Notes: generated by a model not told the origin, from the sequence alone. Shown: positions 7,751 to 18,768, numbered from the stretch's first letter. The stretch: DNA of 64,000 nt from Undibacterium_A arcticum (GCF_042660705.1 NZ_JBHSUQ010000001.1); one strand, 5' to 3'. Program-made: numbers and translations.

Positions 7751-9829
7751 TCAGCCGTTGAAAGTCTTGCCTTCTGCCGCCAGCTTGACCAGCAACGGTG
7801 CCGGCTTCCATGCCGAGCCGTTGCGTCCCTTCGCATATTTTTCCATCGCCATCGACACATTCAGCAGACCCACCGTATCGGCATAGAACATCGGCCCGCC
7901 GCGGAACAGCGGGAAGCCGTAACCGGTCAGATACACCATGTCGATATCGGATGCGCGCATCGCGATTCCTTCGTCCAGGATGTACGCGCCTTCGTTGACC
8001 AGCGCATATACCAGGCGTTCGACAATCTCCTGATCGCTGATCTTGCGCCGCTCCACGCGCAGTTCGGCCGAGTGCTTGACGATCATGTCATTGACGACCT
8101 GGGCCGGGTAGGCCTTGCGGTCACCCGCCTTGTAGTCGTACCAGCCGGCGCCGGTCTTCTGGCCGAAACGTCCCATTTCGCACAGCAGGTCGGCGGTTTT
8201 CGAATAGGTCACCTCCGGCTTGTCGATGTAACGACGCTTGCGGATATGCCAGCCGATATCATTGCCGGCAAGATCAGCCATACGGAACGGCCCCATCGCG
8301 AAGCCGAACTTCTCGACCGCCTGGTCGACCTGCTCCGGCAGGCAGCCCTCTTCCAGCAGGAATCCGGCCTGCCTGCTGTATTGCTCGATCATGCGGTTGC
8401 CGATAAAGCCGTCACAGACGCCAGAAACGACGCCGGTCTTTTTCAGTTTTTTCGCCAGCGCCAAGGTGGTTGCCAACACATCCTTGCCGGTCTTGGCGCC
8501 GCGCACGATTTCCAGCAGCTTCATGACGTTGGCAGGACTGAAGAAATGGGTGCCGATCACATCTTGCGGGCGTTTGGTGAAGCTGGCGATCTTGTCGACA
8601 TCCAGCGTCGAGGTATTGGAGGCCAGGATTGCTCCTTGCTTCATCACTTCATCGAGTTTCTTGAATACGGCTTCCTTGACGCCCATGTCCTCGAACACCG
8701 CTTCGACCACGATGTCGGCCGGCGCGATGTCTTCATAGGCGAGCGTGCCGCTGATCAGGCCGATGCGCTGCTCGCATTTCGGGCGTCAGTTTGCCTTTCT
8801 TCATCGTATTTTCGTAATTCTTGCGGATCGTCGCCAGACCCTTGTCGAGCGCTTCCTGCTTCATTTCCAGGATTTTTACCGGAATGCCGGCGTTCGCAAA
8901 ATTCATCGCAATACCGCCGCCCATGGTGCCGGCGCCAATCACGGCCGCCGTAACAATCGCGCGCGTCGGGGTGTCGGCCGGCACATCGGGCACCTTGCCG
9001 GCAATGCGCTCGGCAAAGAAGGCGTGGCGCAAGGCTTTCGATTCCGTCGTTTGCACCAGTTCGATGAACAAGGACCTTTCAAACTTCATGCCGTCATCGA
9101 ATTTTTTGGTGACGGCAGCCGCCACCGCCTCGACGCATTTCAATGGCGCCGGAAACGGACCTGCCATCGCCTTCACGGTATTGCGCGAGAATTGCAGAAA
9201 TGCTTCGTAGTTCGGGTAGTCGATCTTGAGGTCGCGTACTTTTGGTAGCGGGCGCACGTCAGCAACCTGGTTGGCAAACGCCAGCGCACCTTGCATCAGA
9301 TCGCCGTCGATCAGTGCATCGAACAGGGCCGTTTGCACCAATTTCTCGGACAATACCGGGGTGCCGGAGACGATCATGTTCAGGGCCATTTCCAGACCCA
9401 GCACCCGCGGCAAGCGCTGCGTGCCGCCAGCACCCGGCAGGATGCCCAGTTTGACTTCCGGCAATGCGATCTGCGCGCCCGGCGCGGCGACACGGTAATT
9501 ACAACCGAGCGCCAGTTCCAGACCGCCACCCATGCAGACCGTATGGATCGCGGCGATTACCGGCTTGGTCGAGTTTTCGACCATATTGATCACGGTATGC
9601 AGCGACGGCTCCATCAATGCCATCGGTGAATTGAATTCCTTGATATCGGCACCACCGGAAAATGCCTTTCCGGCGCCGGTGATGACAATCGCCTTGATTG
9701 CGTCGTCGTTCAATGCCGTTTGCATGGCTGCGACCACGGCGCTGCGGGTCGCAAAACCCAAGCCATTAACTGGGGGTTATTCAGGGTGATAACGGCGACG
9801 GCGCCTTTGACTTGATATTCCGCGGTCAT
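7751..9829 (-). CDS. FadB-like enoyl-CoA hydratase/3-hydroxyacyl-CoA dehydrogenase (two frameshifts)
   Basis: About 693 residues once two frameshifts are corrected. The N-terminal crotonase part has AFSGGADIKEF and HTVCMGGGLELALGCNYRV; the middle has the Rossmann motif IGAGTMGGGIAMNFA; the C-terminal part has NRMIEQYSRQAGFLLEEG. It hydrates 2-enoyl-CoA and oxidises the 3-hydroxy product with NAD+. Breaks lie at the G-run 9772-9776 (one base short) and near 8777-8783. Protein similarity continues across both, so assembly error is more likely than decay. The start at 9829 follows AAAGGA; an operator-like site lies upstream. Confidence 0.88.
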
Positions 9830-10009
9830 GACTAATCCTTTTGTCAGAGTTTGTTTTTAAGCTGGTAACCGATGGAACGCGTTTGACGCATCCAGCAAAC
9901 GCGCTGCCCGAGCGTTGCTGACCTGCGTTCCAGATCGATTTTTTTGATTCGAAACTGATGATCGGACGCCACAGCATGGCACGGACCAAGGATTACTATA
10001 CCGCAAAAA

Positions 10010-10020
10010 GAACGATCGTA
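10010..10020. promoter_or_regulatory. Candidate TetR-type operator upstream of FadB-like gene
   Basis: GAACGATCGTA has the 8-bp palindromic core ACGATCGT. It matches the site upstream of the thiolase (GAACGGTCGTA on the minus strand) at 10 of 11 bases. It lies about 180 nt before the FadB-like start, next to a GGTATAGT -10-like element on the minus strand. Confidence 0.45.
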
Positions 10021-10041
10021 TTATTTTTAATGCGCGCGGCC

Positions 10042-10758
10042 TTACACTTCCAGCCATTCCCTGCGAATCTGCGGGTTGTTGCGCAGATCTTCGGGCGTCC
10101 CCTCAAATGCGATCGCACCATGGCCCATCACATAGACCCGCTGCGAGATGTCCATCGCAATCGCCAGTTTTTGTTCGACCAGCAGCACCGATACACCTGC
10201 ACTTTGCAGCTCAGTCAGGTATTGCGCCACTAATCCGACGATCTTCGGCGCCAGTCCTTCAGTTGGTTCGTCAATCATGATCAGGTCGGGATCGCCCATC
10301 AGCGTGCGGCACAAGGTCAACATTTGCTGCTCGCCTCCCGACAGCAGGCCGGCCGCGATGGACTGACGCTCTCTGAGTCGCGGAAACATCCGATACATAT
10401 CGGCGAGCGCCCAGCGCGGACTGTTTCTCGCCGTCCCGCCTCGTTTCTCACCCAGCAGCAGGTTTTGTTCGACCGTCAGCGTCGGGAAAATATCCCGGTT
10501 TTCCGGCACATAGCCCAAACCCTTATGCGCGATCTGAAACGCCTTCAGGCCGATCAATTCATCACCCTTGAAGGAAATCGACCCGGTCGCCGCGACTTGT
10601 CCCATCGTCGCCTTGATCGTGGTCGAACGTCCAACGCCGTTGCGCCCGAGCAGGCTGACGATTTCGCCCTGTTCGACCCGTAGATTCACGCCGTGCAGGA
10701 CATGACTCTTGCCGTAGAACGCGTGCAGATTCTTGATGTCGAGTAAGGTCGTCATCAA
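10042..10758 (-). CDS. livF: Branched-chain-type ABC transporter ATPase LivF
   Basis: 238 residues, usual for LivF. Walker A is GRNGVGRSTT, with Arg where Lys is normal; the signature is LSGGEQQML; Walker B is LIMIDEPTEGLAP; the H-loop is represented by LLVEQKLAIAM. It powers import with LivG, the LivH/LivM permeases and the periplasmic binding protein encoded upstream. Its start overlaps the livG stop by 4 nt and it is last in the operon. With acyl-CoA ligase and beta-oxidation genes nearby, the cargo may be a carboxylic acid rather than an amino acid. Confidence 0.9.
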   Translation of the reverse strand: MMTTLLDIKNLHAFYGKSHVLHGVNLRVEQGEIVSLLGRNGVGRSTTIKATMGQVAATGSISFKGDELIGLKAFQIAHKGLGYVPENRDIFPTLTVEQNLLLGEKRGGTARNSPRWALADMYRMFPRLRERQSIAAGLLSGGEQQMLTLCRTLMGDPDLIMIDEPTEGLAPKIVGLVAQYLTELQSAGVSVLLVEQKLAIAMDISQRVYVMGHGAIAFEGTPEDLRNNPQIRREWLEV

Positions 10759-11548
10759 CGTTCGCGCGCCGGAGACAAGCTGGCGTCGGCGCCGCCCAGA
10801 TAGGCTTCCTGGACCGCCGGATTGCTGCGGATATTGGCCGGGATATCGCAGGCGATCAACTCACCATAGACCAGCACGGCGATCCGGTCGGCCAAACCAA
10901 ACACGACACTCATGTCATGCTCGACCATCAACAACGTCTTGCCAGTACTCACCTTGCGGATCAGTTCGACCGCCGCATCGGATTCGGAGCGACTCATCCC
11001 CGCGGTCGGCTCATCCAGCAGGATCACGTCGGCGCCGCCGGCGATCGTGATGCCAATCTCCAGCGCCCGTTGTTCGGCGTAGGTCAATACGCCGGCGATG
11101 CTGCTGTGGCGACGTTGCAACCCGATCTGCTCCAGCACCTGCTCCGCACGCTGATGCGCATCTTTCAAGCCGTCCAGGCGTTGCCAGAACGAATAGCGGT
11201 AGCCAAGCGACCATAGCGCCGCGCAGCGCAGATTTCATAGACGCTCAGTCGATGAAAAATATTCGTGATCTGAAAACTGCGTGACAAGCCGCGCCGATTG
11301 ATTTGGTATGGCTTGAGCCGGGTGATACTCTCGCCCTTGAGCAAAATATCCCCGGAAGTCGGCTGAAAGCGCCCGGAAATCAGATTAAAGAGCGTCGATT
11401 TTCCGGCACCATTGGGGCCGATGATCGCGATCCGTTCGCCACCGGTGACTTGCAGACTGGTATTGCGAATGATTTCGGATTGACCGAAATTCTTTCTGAC
11501 GGACTTTAGTTCCAGCGCGCATTGCGGGTGCGGAGTGTTTGTCATCAC
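10755..11548 (-). CDS. livG: Branched-chain-type ABC transporter ATPase LivG (frameshift)
   Basis: Walker A IIGPNGAGKSTLFNLISG is in the N-terminal part, and Walker B VILLDEPTAGMS with LLMVEHDMSVVF in the C-terminal part. The reading frame breaks at 11233-11235, where a run that would need four A on the coding strand has three. Restoring one A joins SVYENLRCAALWSL to KDAHQRAEQ and gives about 264 residues, the normal size. The start overlaps the livM stop by 4 nt. The conserved ABC signature region is weakly formed around LTYAEQRALEI, as is common in LivG. Confidence 0.88.
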
Positions 11549-12826
11549 GGCGGCGTGCTCCGAAGGCGATCGTCGATTTCGGCATTAACGACGTCCCAGG
11601 CCGGGGCAAATGCCGACTTCGCGCGACGAAACCCGTAGCCGCCAAACGCAATCAGCAGCGCCGCGAGCAGCCAACCAGTCGCTGCGGCGGCGGCCGTCTG
11701 AAATCCGAACAGTGTCGTCTGCGCTCCGTCCGCGGCGCCGAGCGTCATCCGATACAGCATCTCGATCGCCAGCACCGCGCCCAGCGCCACCATCACGGTA
11801 AACGCAGCGACCGATAGCCAGGCTCGCCAGAGGCGACCGACCTGGCCATATTTGATTACCCGTAAATTGAGCATCAGCACACCGGCAATTCCGCCCGGGG
11901 CAAACATCACCATTGCGATGAAGCTGCCCAGATACAGCTGCCACGCTTTAGTGTAGTCCGACAGCATGATCGAAAAAAACACGCCGACCACGGCCCCGAT
12001 CATCGGTCCGAAGAAAAAACCGATACCGCCAATGAAGGTAAACAGCAGCACCACGCCGGACCGGATCGCGCTGACGTTCTCGGCGCTGACGATCTCGAAA
12101 TTGATCGCCGACAAGGCGCCCGATATGCCGGCAAAGAACGCAGACACAATCAGGGTCAGATAGCGCACCCATTGCGCGTCATAGCCGATGAATTCGGCGC
12201 GTTCCGGATTGTCGCGCACCGCATTCGCCATCCGCCCCAGCGGCGTGTGCGACCACGCATACATGCCAATCGTGCTGACGAAGAGCCAGAAGGCAATCAG
12301 GTAGTACACCTGGATTTGGGGCCCGTAGCTGATGCCCATGACAGCGGGACCGATTACCCGGTTGGTCGTGATACCACCCTCGCCGCCAAAAAAACCGGGG
12401 AACATCAGCGAGCAAGCGAACACCAGTTCCACCATGCCGAGCGTGATCATCGAAAGTGGTTCCCGATTTCTTGGTAGTCACATAACCAAACAGGCAGCCG
12501 AAGAACAGGCCGGCCAGGCCGCCGACCAAGGGGATCAGCGTGACCGGGAAAATCAGTGCGCCACTGCCGATCCGGTTCATCGCATGGATCGCGAAAAAAG
12601 CACCGAGGCCGGAATACACCGCATGACCGAATGACAGCATGCCACCCTGCCCCAGCAGCATATTGAATGACAGGCCAAAAATCATCAGGGTCCCGATCTG
12701 GCATAGCAAGGACAACGATCTGCCCTGATTAAAGATCAGTGGCGCGACGATCAGTAGCGCCGCAAAGGCGCTCCAGATCACCCAGCGGTTCAGGTTGATT
12801 GGGCGGTAACTCAATGTCTTGCGCAT
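11545..12826 (-). CDS. livM: Branched-chain-type ABC transporter permease LivM (frameshift)
   Basis: The N-terminal part has FGLSFNMLLGQGGMLSFGHA, the LivM EAA-like loop. The C-terminal part continues from MITLGMVELVFACSLMFPG through PLGRMANAVRDNPERAEFIG and GVLLMLNL-like ends. The frame changes at about 12453-12456. A one- or two-base correction yields about 427 residues, longer than a minimal LivM because of a C-terminal extension with two or three more hydrophobic segments (residues about 330-410). It overlaps livG by 4 nt and lies 4 nt after livH. Confidence 0.86.
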
Positions 12827-12830
12827 TACA

Positions 12831-13778
12831 TCAACTTTCCCTGGTGCCCATCAGGCCGCGCGGACGAAAGATCAGGATCAGCACCAGAAACAGATACGGC
12901 AAAATCGGCGCGATCTGGGCAATACTCAGCACCAGCAGCGGGTAGCCCAGTGTACTGGCGGTGATTTCAGCGCCGAATCTTGAAAGCAGGCTGGCCAACG
13001 AATAATCGAGCGCAACGGCATAGGTTTGCAGCAAGCCGATCAGCAGGGACGCGACGAATGCGCCGACCAGTGATCCCATGCCGCCGACCACGACCACCAC
13101 GAAAATAATACTGCCCAGCGCTGCCGCCATACTGGGTTCGGTCACAAACGCGTTGCCGCCGATCACGCCTGCCAAGCCCGCCAGTGCGCAGCCACCGCCG
13201 AACACCAGCGTGAAGATACGCGGCACGTTGTGGCCCAGCGACTCGACCGCCTCCGGATGCGTCAGCGCAGCCTGAATCACGAGCCCGATCCGGGTTCGCT
13301 TCAACAAGAGATAAATTGACAGCAGCATCAACAGCGCAATCAACATCATGAAGCCGCGATACATCGGAAAGGCCGTGCTGTAGAACGTAAACAACGGTCC
13401 ATCCAGTGCCTTTGGAATCGGATACGGTACCGCAGCCCGGCCCCAGACCAGCTGTACCAGCTCCACCACCACATACGACAAGCCGAAAGTGAACAGCAGT
13501 TCCGGGATATGGCCGTACTTGCGTACCACGCGCAGTCCATAGCGTTCCACCAGCGCTCCGATGACACCGACCACCGGCGGCGCCAGCAGCAGTGCCGGCC
13601 AGAATCCCAGCGTGATGCTAATGGCATAGGCGAAATAGGCACCGAGCATGTAAAAGCTGGCATGCGCAAAGTTAAGCACGCCCATCATGCTGAATATCAG
13701 CGTCAAGCCGGACGACAGCATGAACAGCAACAGCCCGTAACTGAGGCCATTCAATAAGGTAATCAGTGCAAATTCCAA
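12831..13778 (-). CDS. livH: Branched-chain-type ABC transporter permease LivH
   Basis: 315 residues if translation starts at the TTG at 13778, which has GGAGG 8 nt upstream. A longer in-frame start at 13904 would add 42 residues that include a low-complexity 12-bp repeat and no membrane signal. The protein begins LEFALITLLNGLSYGLLLFM and is hydrophobic throughout. It contains GVLNFAHASFYMLGAY, the conserved LivH loop, and VVGGMGSLVGAFVAS. It should form the inner-membrane channel with LivM. Confidence 0.87.
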   Translation of the reverse strand: MEFALITLLNGLSYGLLLFMLSSGLTLIFSMMGVLNFAHASFYMLGAYFAYAISITLGFWPALLLAPPVVGVIGALVERYGLRVVRKYGHIPELLFTFGLSYVVVELVQLVWGRAAVPYPIPKALDGPLFTFYSTAFPMYRGFMMLIALLMLLSIYLLLKRTRIGLVIQAALTHPEAVESLGHNVPRIFTLVFGGGCALAGLAGVIGGNAFVTEPSMAAALGSIIFVVVVVGGMGSLVGAFVASLLIGLLQTYAVALDYSLASLLSRFGAEITASTLGYPLLVLSIAQIAPILPYLFLVLILIFRPRGLMGTRES

Positions 13779-13873
13779 TCGATAATCCTCCGCGCAAGGA
13801 TTTAACGGCCGCACTTGTTTTGGCAAGAAAAAGCGTGGCGACCGGAGCGGCCACGCATCCAGATGCGGCTTGC

Positions 13874-13908
13874 TCGGCACCCAGGTCGGCACCCAGGTCG
13901 GCACCAGG
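13874..13908. repeat. Three tandem 12-bp units upstream of livH
   Basis: TCGGCACCCAGG is repeated three times in the gap between the binding-protein gene and livH; the third copy lacks one C. It would encode a PTWV repeat if the upstream livH start were used. It looks like slippage in non-coding DNA. Confidence 0.7.
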
Positions 13909-13914
13909 ACCGGG

Positions 13915-15159
13915 CTATCGGGCCGGACGTTTCATTTGACAGGATGATGGCTGGGTCGCGGTATAGGCATCCACCTTTTGCTCGGTTTTCCAGCCATAAC
14001 CGGTATTTTCCTGGTCGTATTTGACGTCCTTGCCGTTGGTCTTGGTCCAGGTAGAGATATACAGCGGCTGCTGCAGTTGATGATCACTCTTCTGCATGGT
14101 CACTTCGCCGTTCAGGCTGCGGAGCTTCATGCCTTCCATGGCAAACGCAACCTTGACCGGGTCAGTCGACTTGGCGTCCTTGATCGCTTTCGATAGCAGT
14201 GCAATGGCGGTATAGGTTGACATCGTGTAGTAGTCGTCACCGTATTTTTTCTTGAACGCTTCAGCGATTTCCTTGCCGGAGAAGCTTTCATTATTCGGCT
14301 GCCAGTACGCGATCATCTTGACCCGTTCCGCACCGGCTGCGCCCATTGCGCTCGGCACGCCGGAGGTACCGGCGTAATACGTATAGAAGTTTGCCTTCAG
14401 ATCCGCATCTTTCGCGGCCCTGATCAGCAGCGCCAGATCGGCGCCCCAGTTGCCGGTGATCACCGTATCGGCGCCGGATGCCTTGATCTTGGCGACATAC
14501 GGCGAGAAATCCTTGACCTGGCCGATCGGATGCAAATCGTCGCCGACGATCTTGATGTCTGGCCGCTTGCGCGCCAGGTATTCTTTCGCGGCGCGCGTCA
14601 CCTGATGCCCGAAGCTGTAATTCTGGCCAATGATGTAGACGCTCTTGATATTCTTGTCCTTGGCCATGAAACTGGTGAGGGCTTCCATTTTCATGTCGGA
14701 ATTGGCATCGAGCCGGAAATGCCAGAAACTGCATTTGCCGTTGGTCATATCGGGATCGACCGCGGAGTGGTTCAGGTAGACGATCTCCTGCCCGGGATTG
14801 CGTTCGTTGTGCTTGTTGATCGCGTCGAGCAGCGCAAGTCCGACGCCGGAGCCATTGCCCTGCGTGATATACCGATAACCCTGATCGATCGCCGCCTTTA
14901 GCTGGGTGAGCGATTCTTGCGGGCTGGCCTTGTTGTCGAAACCGACTACCTCAATCTTGTTGTCGCCGGCCCATTTCGCCTGATTCGCCAGCTCGGCGAT
15001 CATCTGAAAGCTCTTCAACTGGTTTTGACCAATCGGTGCAAACGCCCCTGACAGCGGATCGATATACGCAATTTTGACGGTTTCCGCCGATACACCGGGC
15101 GCGGTAAAGATAGCAGCAGTCATGATTGCCAAAGCCAGAGGATGCAATTGCATGGTCAT
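13915..15159 (-). CDS. Periplasmic substrate-binding protein of the Liv-type ABC transporter
   Basis: 414 residues with an N-terminal signal peptide (hydrophobic LALAIMTAAIFTA, cleavage after VSA). Mature features are VKIAYIDPLSGAFAPIGQNQ and SVYIIGQNYSFGHQVTRA, typical of type I periplasmic receptors for branched-chain amino acids, amides or aromatic acids. It is first in the livK-H-M-G-F operon, so expression should exceed that of the permeases. The ligand cannot be assigned; the nearby CoA ligase makes an organic acid a fair guess. Confidence 0.9.
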   Translation of the reverse strand: MTMQLHPLALAIMTAAIFTAPGVSAETVKIAYIDPLSGAFAPIGQNQLKSFQMIAELANQAKWAGDNKIEVVGFDNKASPQESLTQLKAAIDQGYRYITQGNGSGVGLALLDAINKHNERNPGQEIVYLNHSAVDPDMTNGKCSFWHFRLDANSDMKMEALTSFMAKDKNIKSVYIIGQNYSFGHQVTRAAKEYLARKRPDIKIVGDDLHPIGQVKDFSPYVAKIKASGADTVITGNWGADLALLIRAAKDADLKANFYTYYAGTSGVPSAMGAAGAERVKMIAYWQPNNESFSGKEIAEAFKKKYGDDYYTMSTYTAIALLSKAIKDAKSTDPVKVAFAMEGMKLRSLNGEVTMQKSDHQLQQPLYISTWTKTNGKDVKYDQENTGYGWKTEQKVDAYTATQPSSCQMKRPAR

Positions 15160-15237
15160 ATTCAGCTCCCTTGTTTACGTATCGGTCAAAAATCCTTGTT
15201 TCAATCTCCGTCAGTTCAAAAAATCAGATTGCCAGCC

Positions 15238-16887
15238 TCAGGCTGTCGGTAATTGGTAATCCTTGAATTGCGCCCTGATCTTGTTTTTCAGGATCTTTCC
15301 GGTGCCACCCAACGGCAGCGCATCCACGAAGACGACATCGTCCGGGGTCCACCATTTGGCAATTTTTCCTTCAAAGAAAGCCAATAGTTCTTCCTTGCTG
15401 ACCTCGGCACCCGGGCGTTTCACCACCACCAGCAGCGGACGCTCGTCCCATTTGGGATGTGCAATACCGACGCATGCCGCCTGCAGTACCGCCGGATGCG
15501 ACATCGCGATATTTTCGAGGTCGATGGTGCCGATCCATTCGCCGCCGGACTTGATCACGTCCTTGCTGCGATCGGTAATCTGCATATAGCCGTCCGGATC
15601 GATGGTTGCGACGTCGCCGGTCGGGAACCATCCGTCCAGCAATACGTTGTCATCTTCCTTGTAATAGCCGGCGACAACCCACGGGCCCTTGACCAGCAGA
15701 TCGCCAAATACCTTGCCATCCCACGGCAGTTCCTGGCCGTCGTCGCCGACGATCTTCATGTCGACACCATAAATCGCGTGTCCCTGCTTTTGCAGGATCT
15801 TGCGCTGCTGCGCCAACGGCAGACTCAGATGCTTGCTTTGCAGGATGCAGGCGGTGCCCAGCGGCGACATTTCAGTCATGCCCCACGCATGCACCACCTG
15901 GACGCCATAGTCGTCCATCAGCGTGTTCATCATCGCCGGCGAGCAGGCCGAGCCGCCGATGACGGTGCGTTTGAAGCTGGAGAAGCGCAATTTGTTTTGT
16001 TGCACATAATTCACCAGCCCGAGCCAGACGGTCGGCACGCCGGCTGAAAACGTCACCTGTTCCGCCTCGAACAATTCATACAAAGACTTGCCATCGAGCG
16101 CCGCGCCCGGAAACACGATCTTGGCACCGGACAAGAGCAGCGAATACGGCAGACCCCAGGCATTGACATGGAACATCGGCACCACCGTCAACACCGTATC
16201 GGCCGCGCTGACATTGAGCGCATTGGGCATCGCCGAGCCATAGGAATGCAGAACCGTCGAGCGATGCGAATACAGCGCGCCTTTCGGATTGCCGGTGGTG
16301 CCCGAGGTATAGCACAGCGACGCGGCCGAATTTTCGTCGAACAGCGGCCAGTCATACTCGTCCGGCGCCGCCGCGATCAATTCCTCGTAACACAGCAGAT
16401 TCGGCAGCGTGGATTGGGCCGGCATGCGATCGCGCTCACACAGCATCACATAGCCCTTGATGCTCTTGCACAGTGGGGCAATTGCCTCGACCAAGGGCAA
16501 GAAAGTCAGATCGAATAGCAGGTACTGATCTTCGGCATGATTTGCGATATAGGCGATTTGCTCGGGAAACAGGCGCGGATTCATGGTGTGCAGTACCGCG
16601 CCGGAGCCGGACACCGCATAGTAAGCCTCGAGATGACGATAGCCGCACCAGGCCAGTGTCGCGACGCGCTCGCCCATCTGCACACCCAGGCCGGCTAGCG
16701 CATTGGCCAGCTGCCGGGCGCGCCGATGGCAATCACGATAGGTATAACGATGCATATCGCCTTCAACCCGGCGCGATACGATCTCGTTATCGCCGTAGTG
16801 CCGATCGGCAAATTGAATAATGCTGGAGATGAGCAACGGCTGGCTCATCATTTTTCCCATCAGCGGACTCATCGGATACTGCGACAT
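15238..16887 (-). CDS. Fatty-acyl-CoA synthetase (AMP-forming acyl-CoA ligase)
   Basis: 549 residues of the ANL superfamily. The ATP/AMP motif is YTSGTTGNPKGALYSHRS (around 190), with HAWGMTEMSPLG (around 330), GWFPTGDVATIDPDGYM (around 415) and the hinge ITDRSKDVIKSGGEWI; the C-terminal catalytic Lys is in GGTGKILK. The start has GGAGG 5 nt upstream. It activates a medium- or long-chain acid to its CoA ester, feeding the beta-oxidation genes here. It runs parallel to the liv operon and may form a transport-activation unit. Confidence 0.92.
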   Translation of the reverse strand: MSQYPMSPLMGKMMSQPLLISSIIQFADRHYGDNEIVSRRVEGDMHRYTYRDCHRRARQLANALAGLGVQMGERVATLAWCGYRHLEAYYAVSGSGAVLHTMNPRLFPEQIAYIANHAEDQYLLFDLTFLPLVEAIAPLCKSIKGYVMLCERDRMPAQSTLPNLLCYEELIAAAPDEYDWPLFDENSAASLCYTSGTTGNPKGALYSHRSTVLHSYGSAMPNALNVSAADTVLTVVPMFHVNAWGLPYSLLLSGAKIVFPGAALDGKSLYELFEAEQVTFSAGVPTVWLGLVNYVQQNKLRFSSFKRTVIGGSACSPAMMNTLMDDYGVQVVHAWGMTEMSPLGTACILQSKHLSLPLAQQRKILQKQGHAIYGVDMKIVGDDGQELPWDGKVFGDLLVKGPWVVAGYYKEDDNVLLDGWFPTGDVATIDPDGYMQITDRSKDVIKSGGEWIGTIDLENIAMSHPAVLQAACVGIAHPKWDERPLLVVVKRPGAEVSKEELLAFFEGKIAKWWTPDDVVFVDALPLGGTGKILKNKIRAQFKDYQLPTA

Positions 16888-17215
16888 GGCGCCTCCTGAT
16901 TGTGTACTACCATGGATAATATTGATGCACAGTCTGCACGACCTGACTTGCCGTAACTAACCAATTTCAACAGATTTGATGGAGTATATCGATATTGACG
17001 ATAAATCATATACGCAGAATGATCACCATTACAGGAGTATATGAAAACCTCCATGCTCTGTCGAATGCCTACCCGCTCACGGTGAAATAGTTGCGCCACC
17101 TGGCGTAAGTTTCGCGCAACTAATACGACAGATCAATATATCCTACTGCACAAACTGTCAATCAATTAAACATTTATCATGTGAATAGTTTCGACCCGTT
17201 GTTAAGGACCTTACA
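16888..17215. other. Divergent intergenic region, acyl-CoA ligase / selO
   Basis: 328 nt of AT-richer DNA with no gene. The 9-mer GGAGTATAT occurs at 16981 and 17034. The region must hold the promoters for both flanking genes; no clear operator was seen. Confidence 0.5.
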
Positions 17216-18740
17216 TTGCCTCGCACTAGCCAACTTCATACCCCCACCGTGCAAGCCGCCGGCCAATCTTCAGCGCGGCAACGCACTGACGACCTGTGCT
17301 TCAGCAATTCATTCGCCGAATTGCCGCCGGCTTTCTACACACGCCTGCAACCCACGCCGCTACCAGCGCCTTACCTGATTGCCGGCAGTCCGGCCGCGGC
17401 GCGGCTGATCGGGCTCGATCCCGCCGAATTCGCCGACGCACATTTCATCGCGAGTTTCAGCGGCAATCGCCCCTTGCCCGGCGCAATCCCGCTGGCCGGC
17501 GTGTATTCCGGCCATCAGTTCGGCGTCTGGGCTGGACAACTGGGTGACGGCCGTGCGATTTTGCTGGGCGACGTGCCGGGTGCCGACGGCCCGCTCGAGC
17601 TACAACTGAAAGGCGCCGGTCAAACGCCCTACTCGCGCCACGCCGATGGCCGCGCCGTGCTGCGCTCGTCGATCCGGGAATTTCTATGCTCGGAAGCGAT
17701 GGCGGGGCTCGGCATTCCGACCTCGCGCGCGCTGTGCGTAACGGGTTCCGACCTGCGCGTGATGCGCGAGGCGCCCGAGACCACGGCCGTGGTCACGCGC
17801 ATGGCGCCGAGCTTTGTACGCTTCGGCTCATTCGAGCATTGGTATTACAACGACAAGCAAGCAGAGCTAAAGCACCTTGCCGACTACGTAATCCGGCGTT
17901 TTTATCCCGACCTGCTGACCGTGGAAAACCCCTATCAGGCGCTGCTCGCCGAAGTGACGACCCGCACCGCGCATTTGATGGCGCAATGGCAGGCGGTCGG
18001 ATTCATGCATGGCGTGATGAATACCGACAATATGTCGATCCTCGGCCTGACCATCGACTATGGACCGTTCGGCTTCATGGAGGCGTTCGACGCCCGTCAC
18101 ATTTGCAACCACAGCGACCCGCAGGGCCGCTATGCATACAGCATGCAACCGCAGATCGGCGAATGGAATTGTTACGCGCTGGGTCAGGCATTGTTGCCGC
18201 TGATAGGCACGGCCGACGCCACGCACGCGGCGCTGGCACTGTATCAGCCGGCCTACGCCGACAAGATGGATCAGTTGCTGCGCGCCAAACTCGGCCTGAA
18301 ATCCAGTGCGCCGGAAGATGAACCGCTCTACCAGTCGATGTTTGCGCTGATGCAGGCCAACCACGTCGATTTCACACTGTTTCCGTCGACTTGGCGATTT
18401 GCAGGTCAACAATCCGGCCGCCGATGAGCCGCTGCGCGATTTGTTCATCGATCGCGCCGCGTTTGACGCATGGGCCGTGCAATATCGGCAACGCTTGAAG
18501 CATGAAGGCAGCGACGACGCCACCCGCCGGCTTGCCATGCATGCGGTCAATCCGAAATACGTATTGCGCAACTACCTGGCCCAAGTTGCGATCGACAAGG
18601 CGGAACATAAGGATTTTTCCGAAGTCGAAAAACTCTTGAAAATTCTCGAAAATCCGTTTGACGACCAACCCGACAATGAAGCCTACGCGGCATTGCCACC
18701 GGACTGGGCCAGCCAGTTGGAAGTCAGCTGTTCGTCATGA
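17216..18740 (+). CDS. selO: Protein adenylyltransferase SelO (YdiU/UPF0061), frameshift
   Basis: About 508 residues after correction of one frameshift near 18380-18383 (TTT in the VDFTLF region). Pseudokinase-fold SelO motifs are visible: AGVYSGHQFGVWAGQLGDGRA, ELQLKGAGQTPYSRHADGRAVLRSS, GFMHGVMNTDNMSILGLTIDYGPFGF and HAVNPKYVLRNYLAQ near the C-terminus. SelO AMPylates redox proteins. A TTG start with AAGGA upstream is proposed; no closer ATG exists. It sits 28 nt before msrB, another redox-repair gene, in a probable operon. Confidence 0.9.
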
Positions 18741-18768
18741 TCGCCGCCGAAACCATAATGGAGAATAA

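Noticed and set aside
13779..13904. Longer N-terminus for LivH
   Set aside because: The extra 42 codons contain a slippage repeat and lack membrane or leader features, while GGAGG precedes the TTG at 13778.
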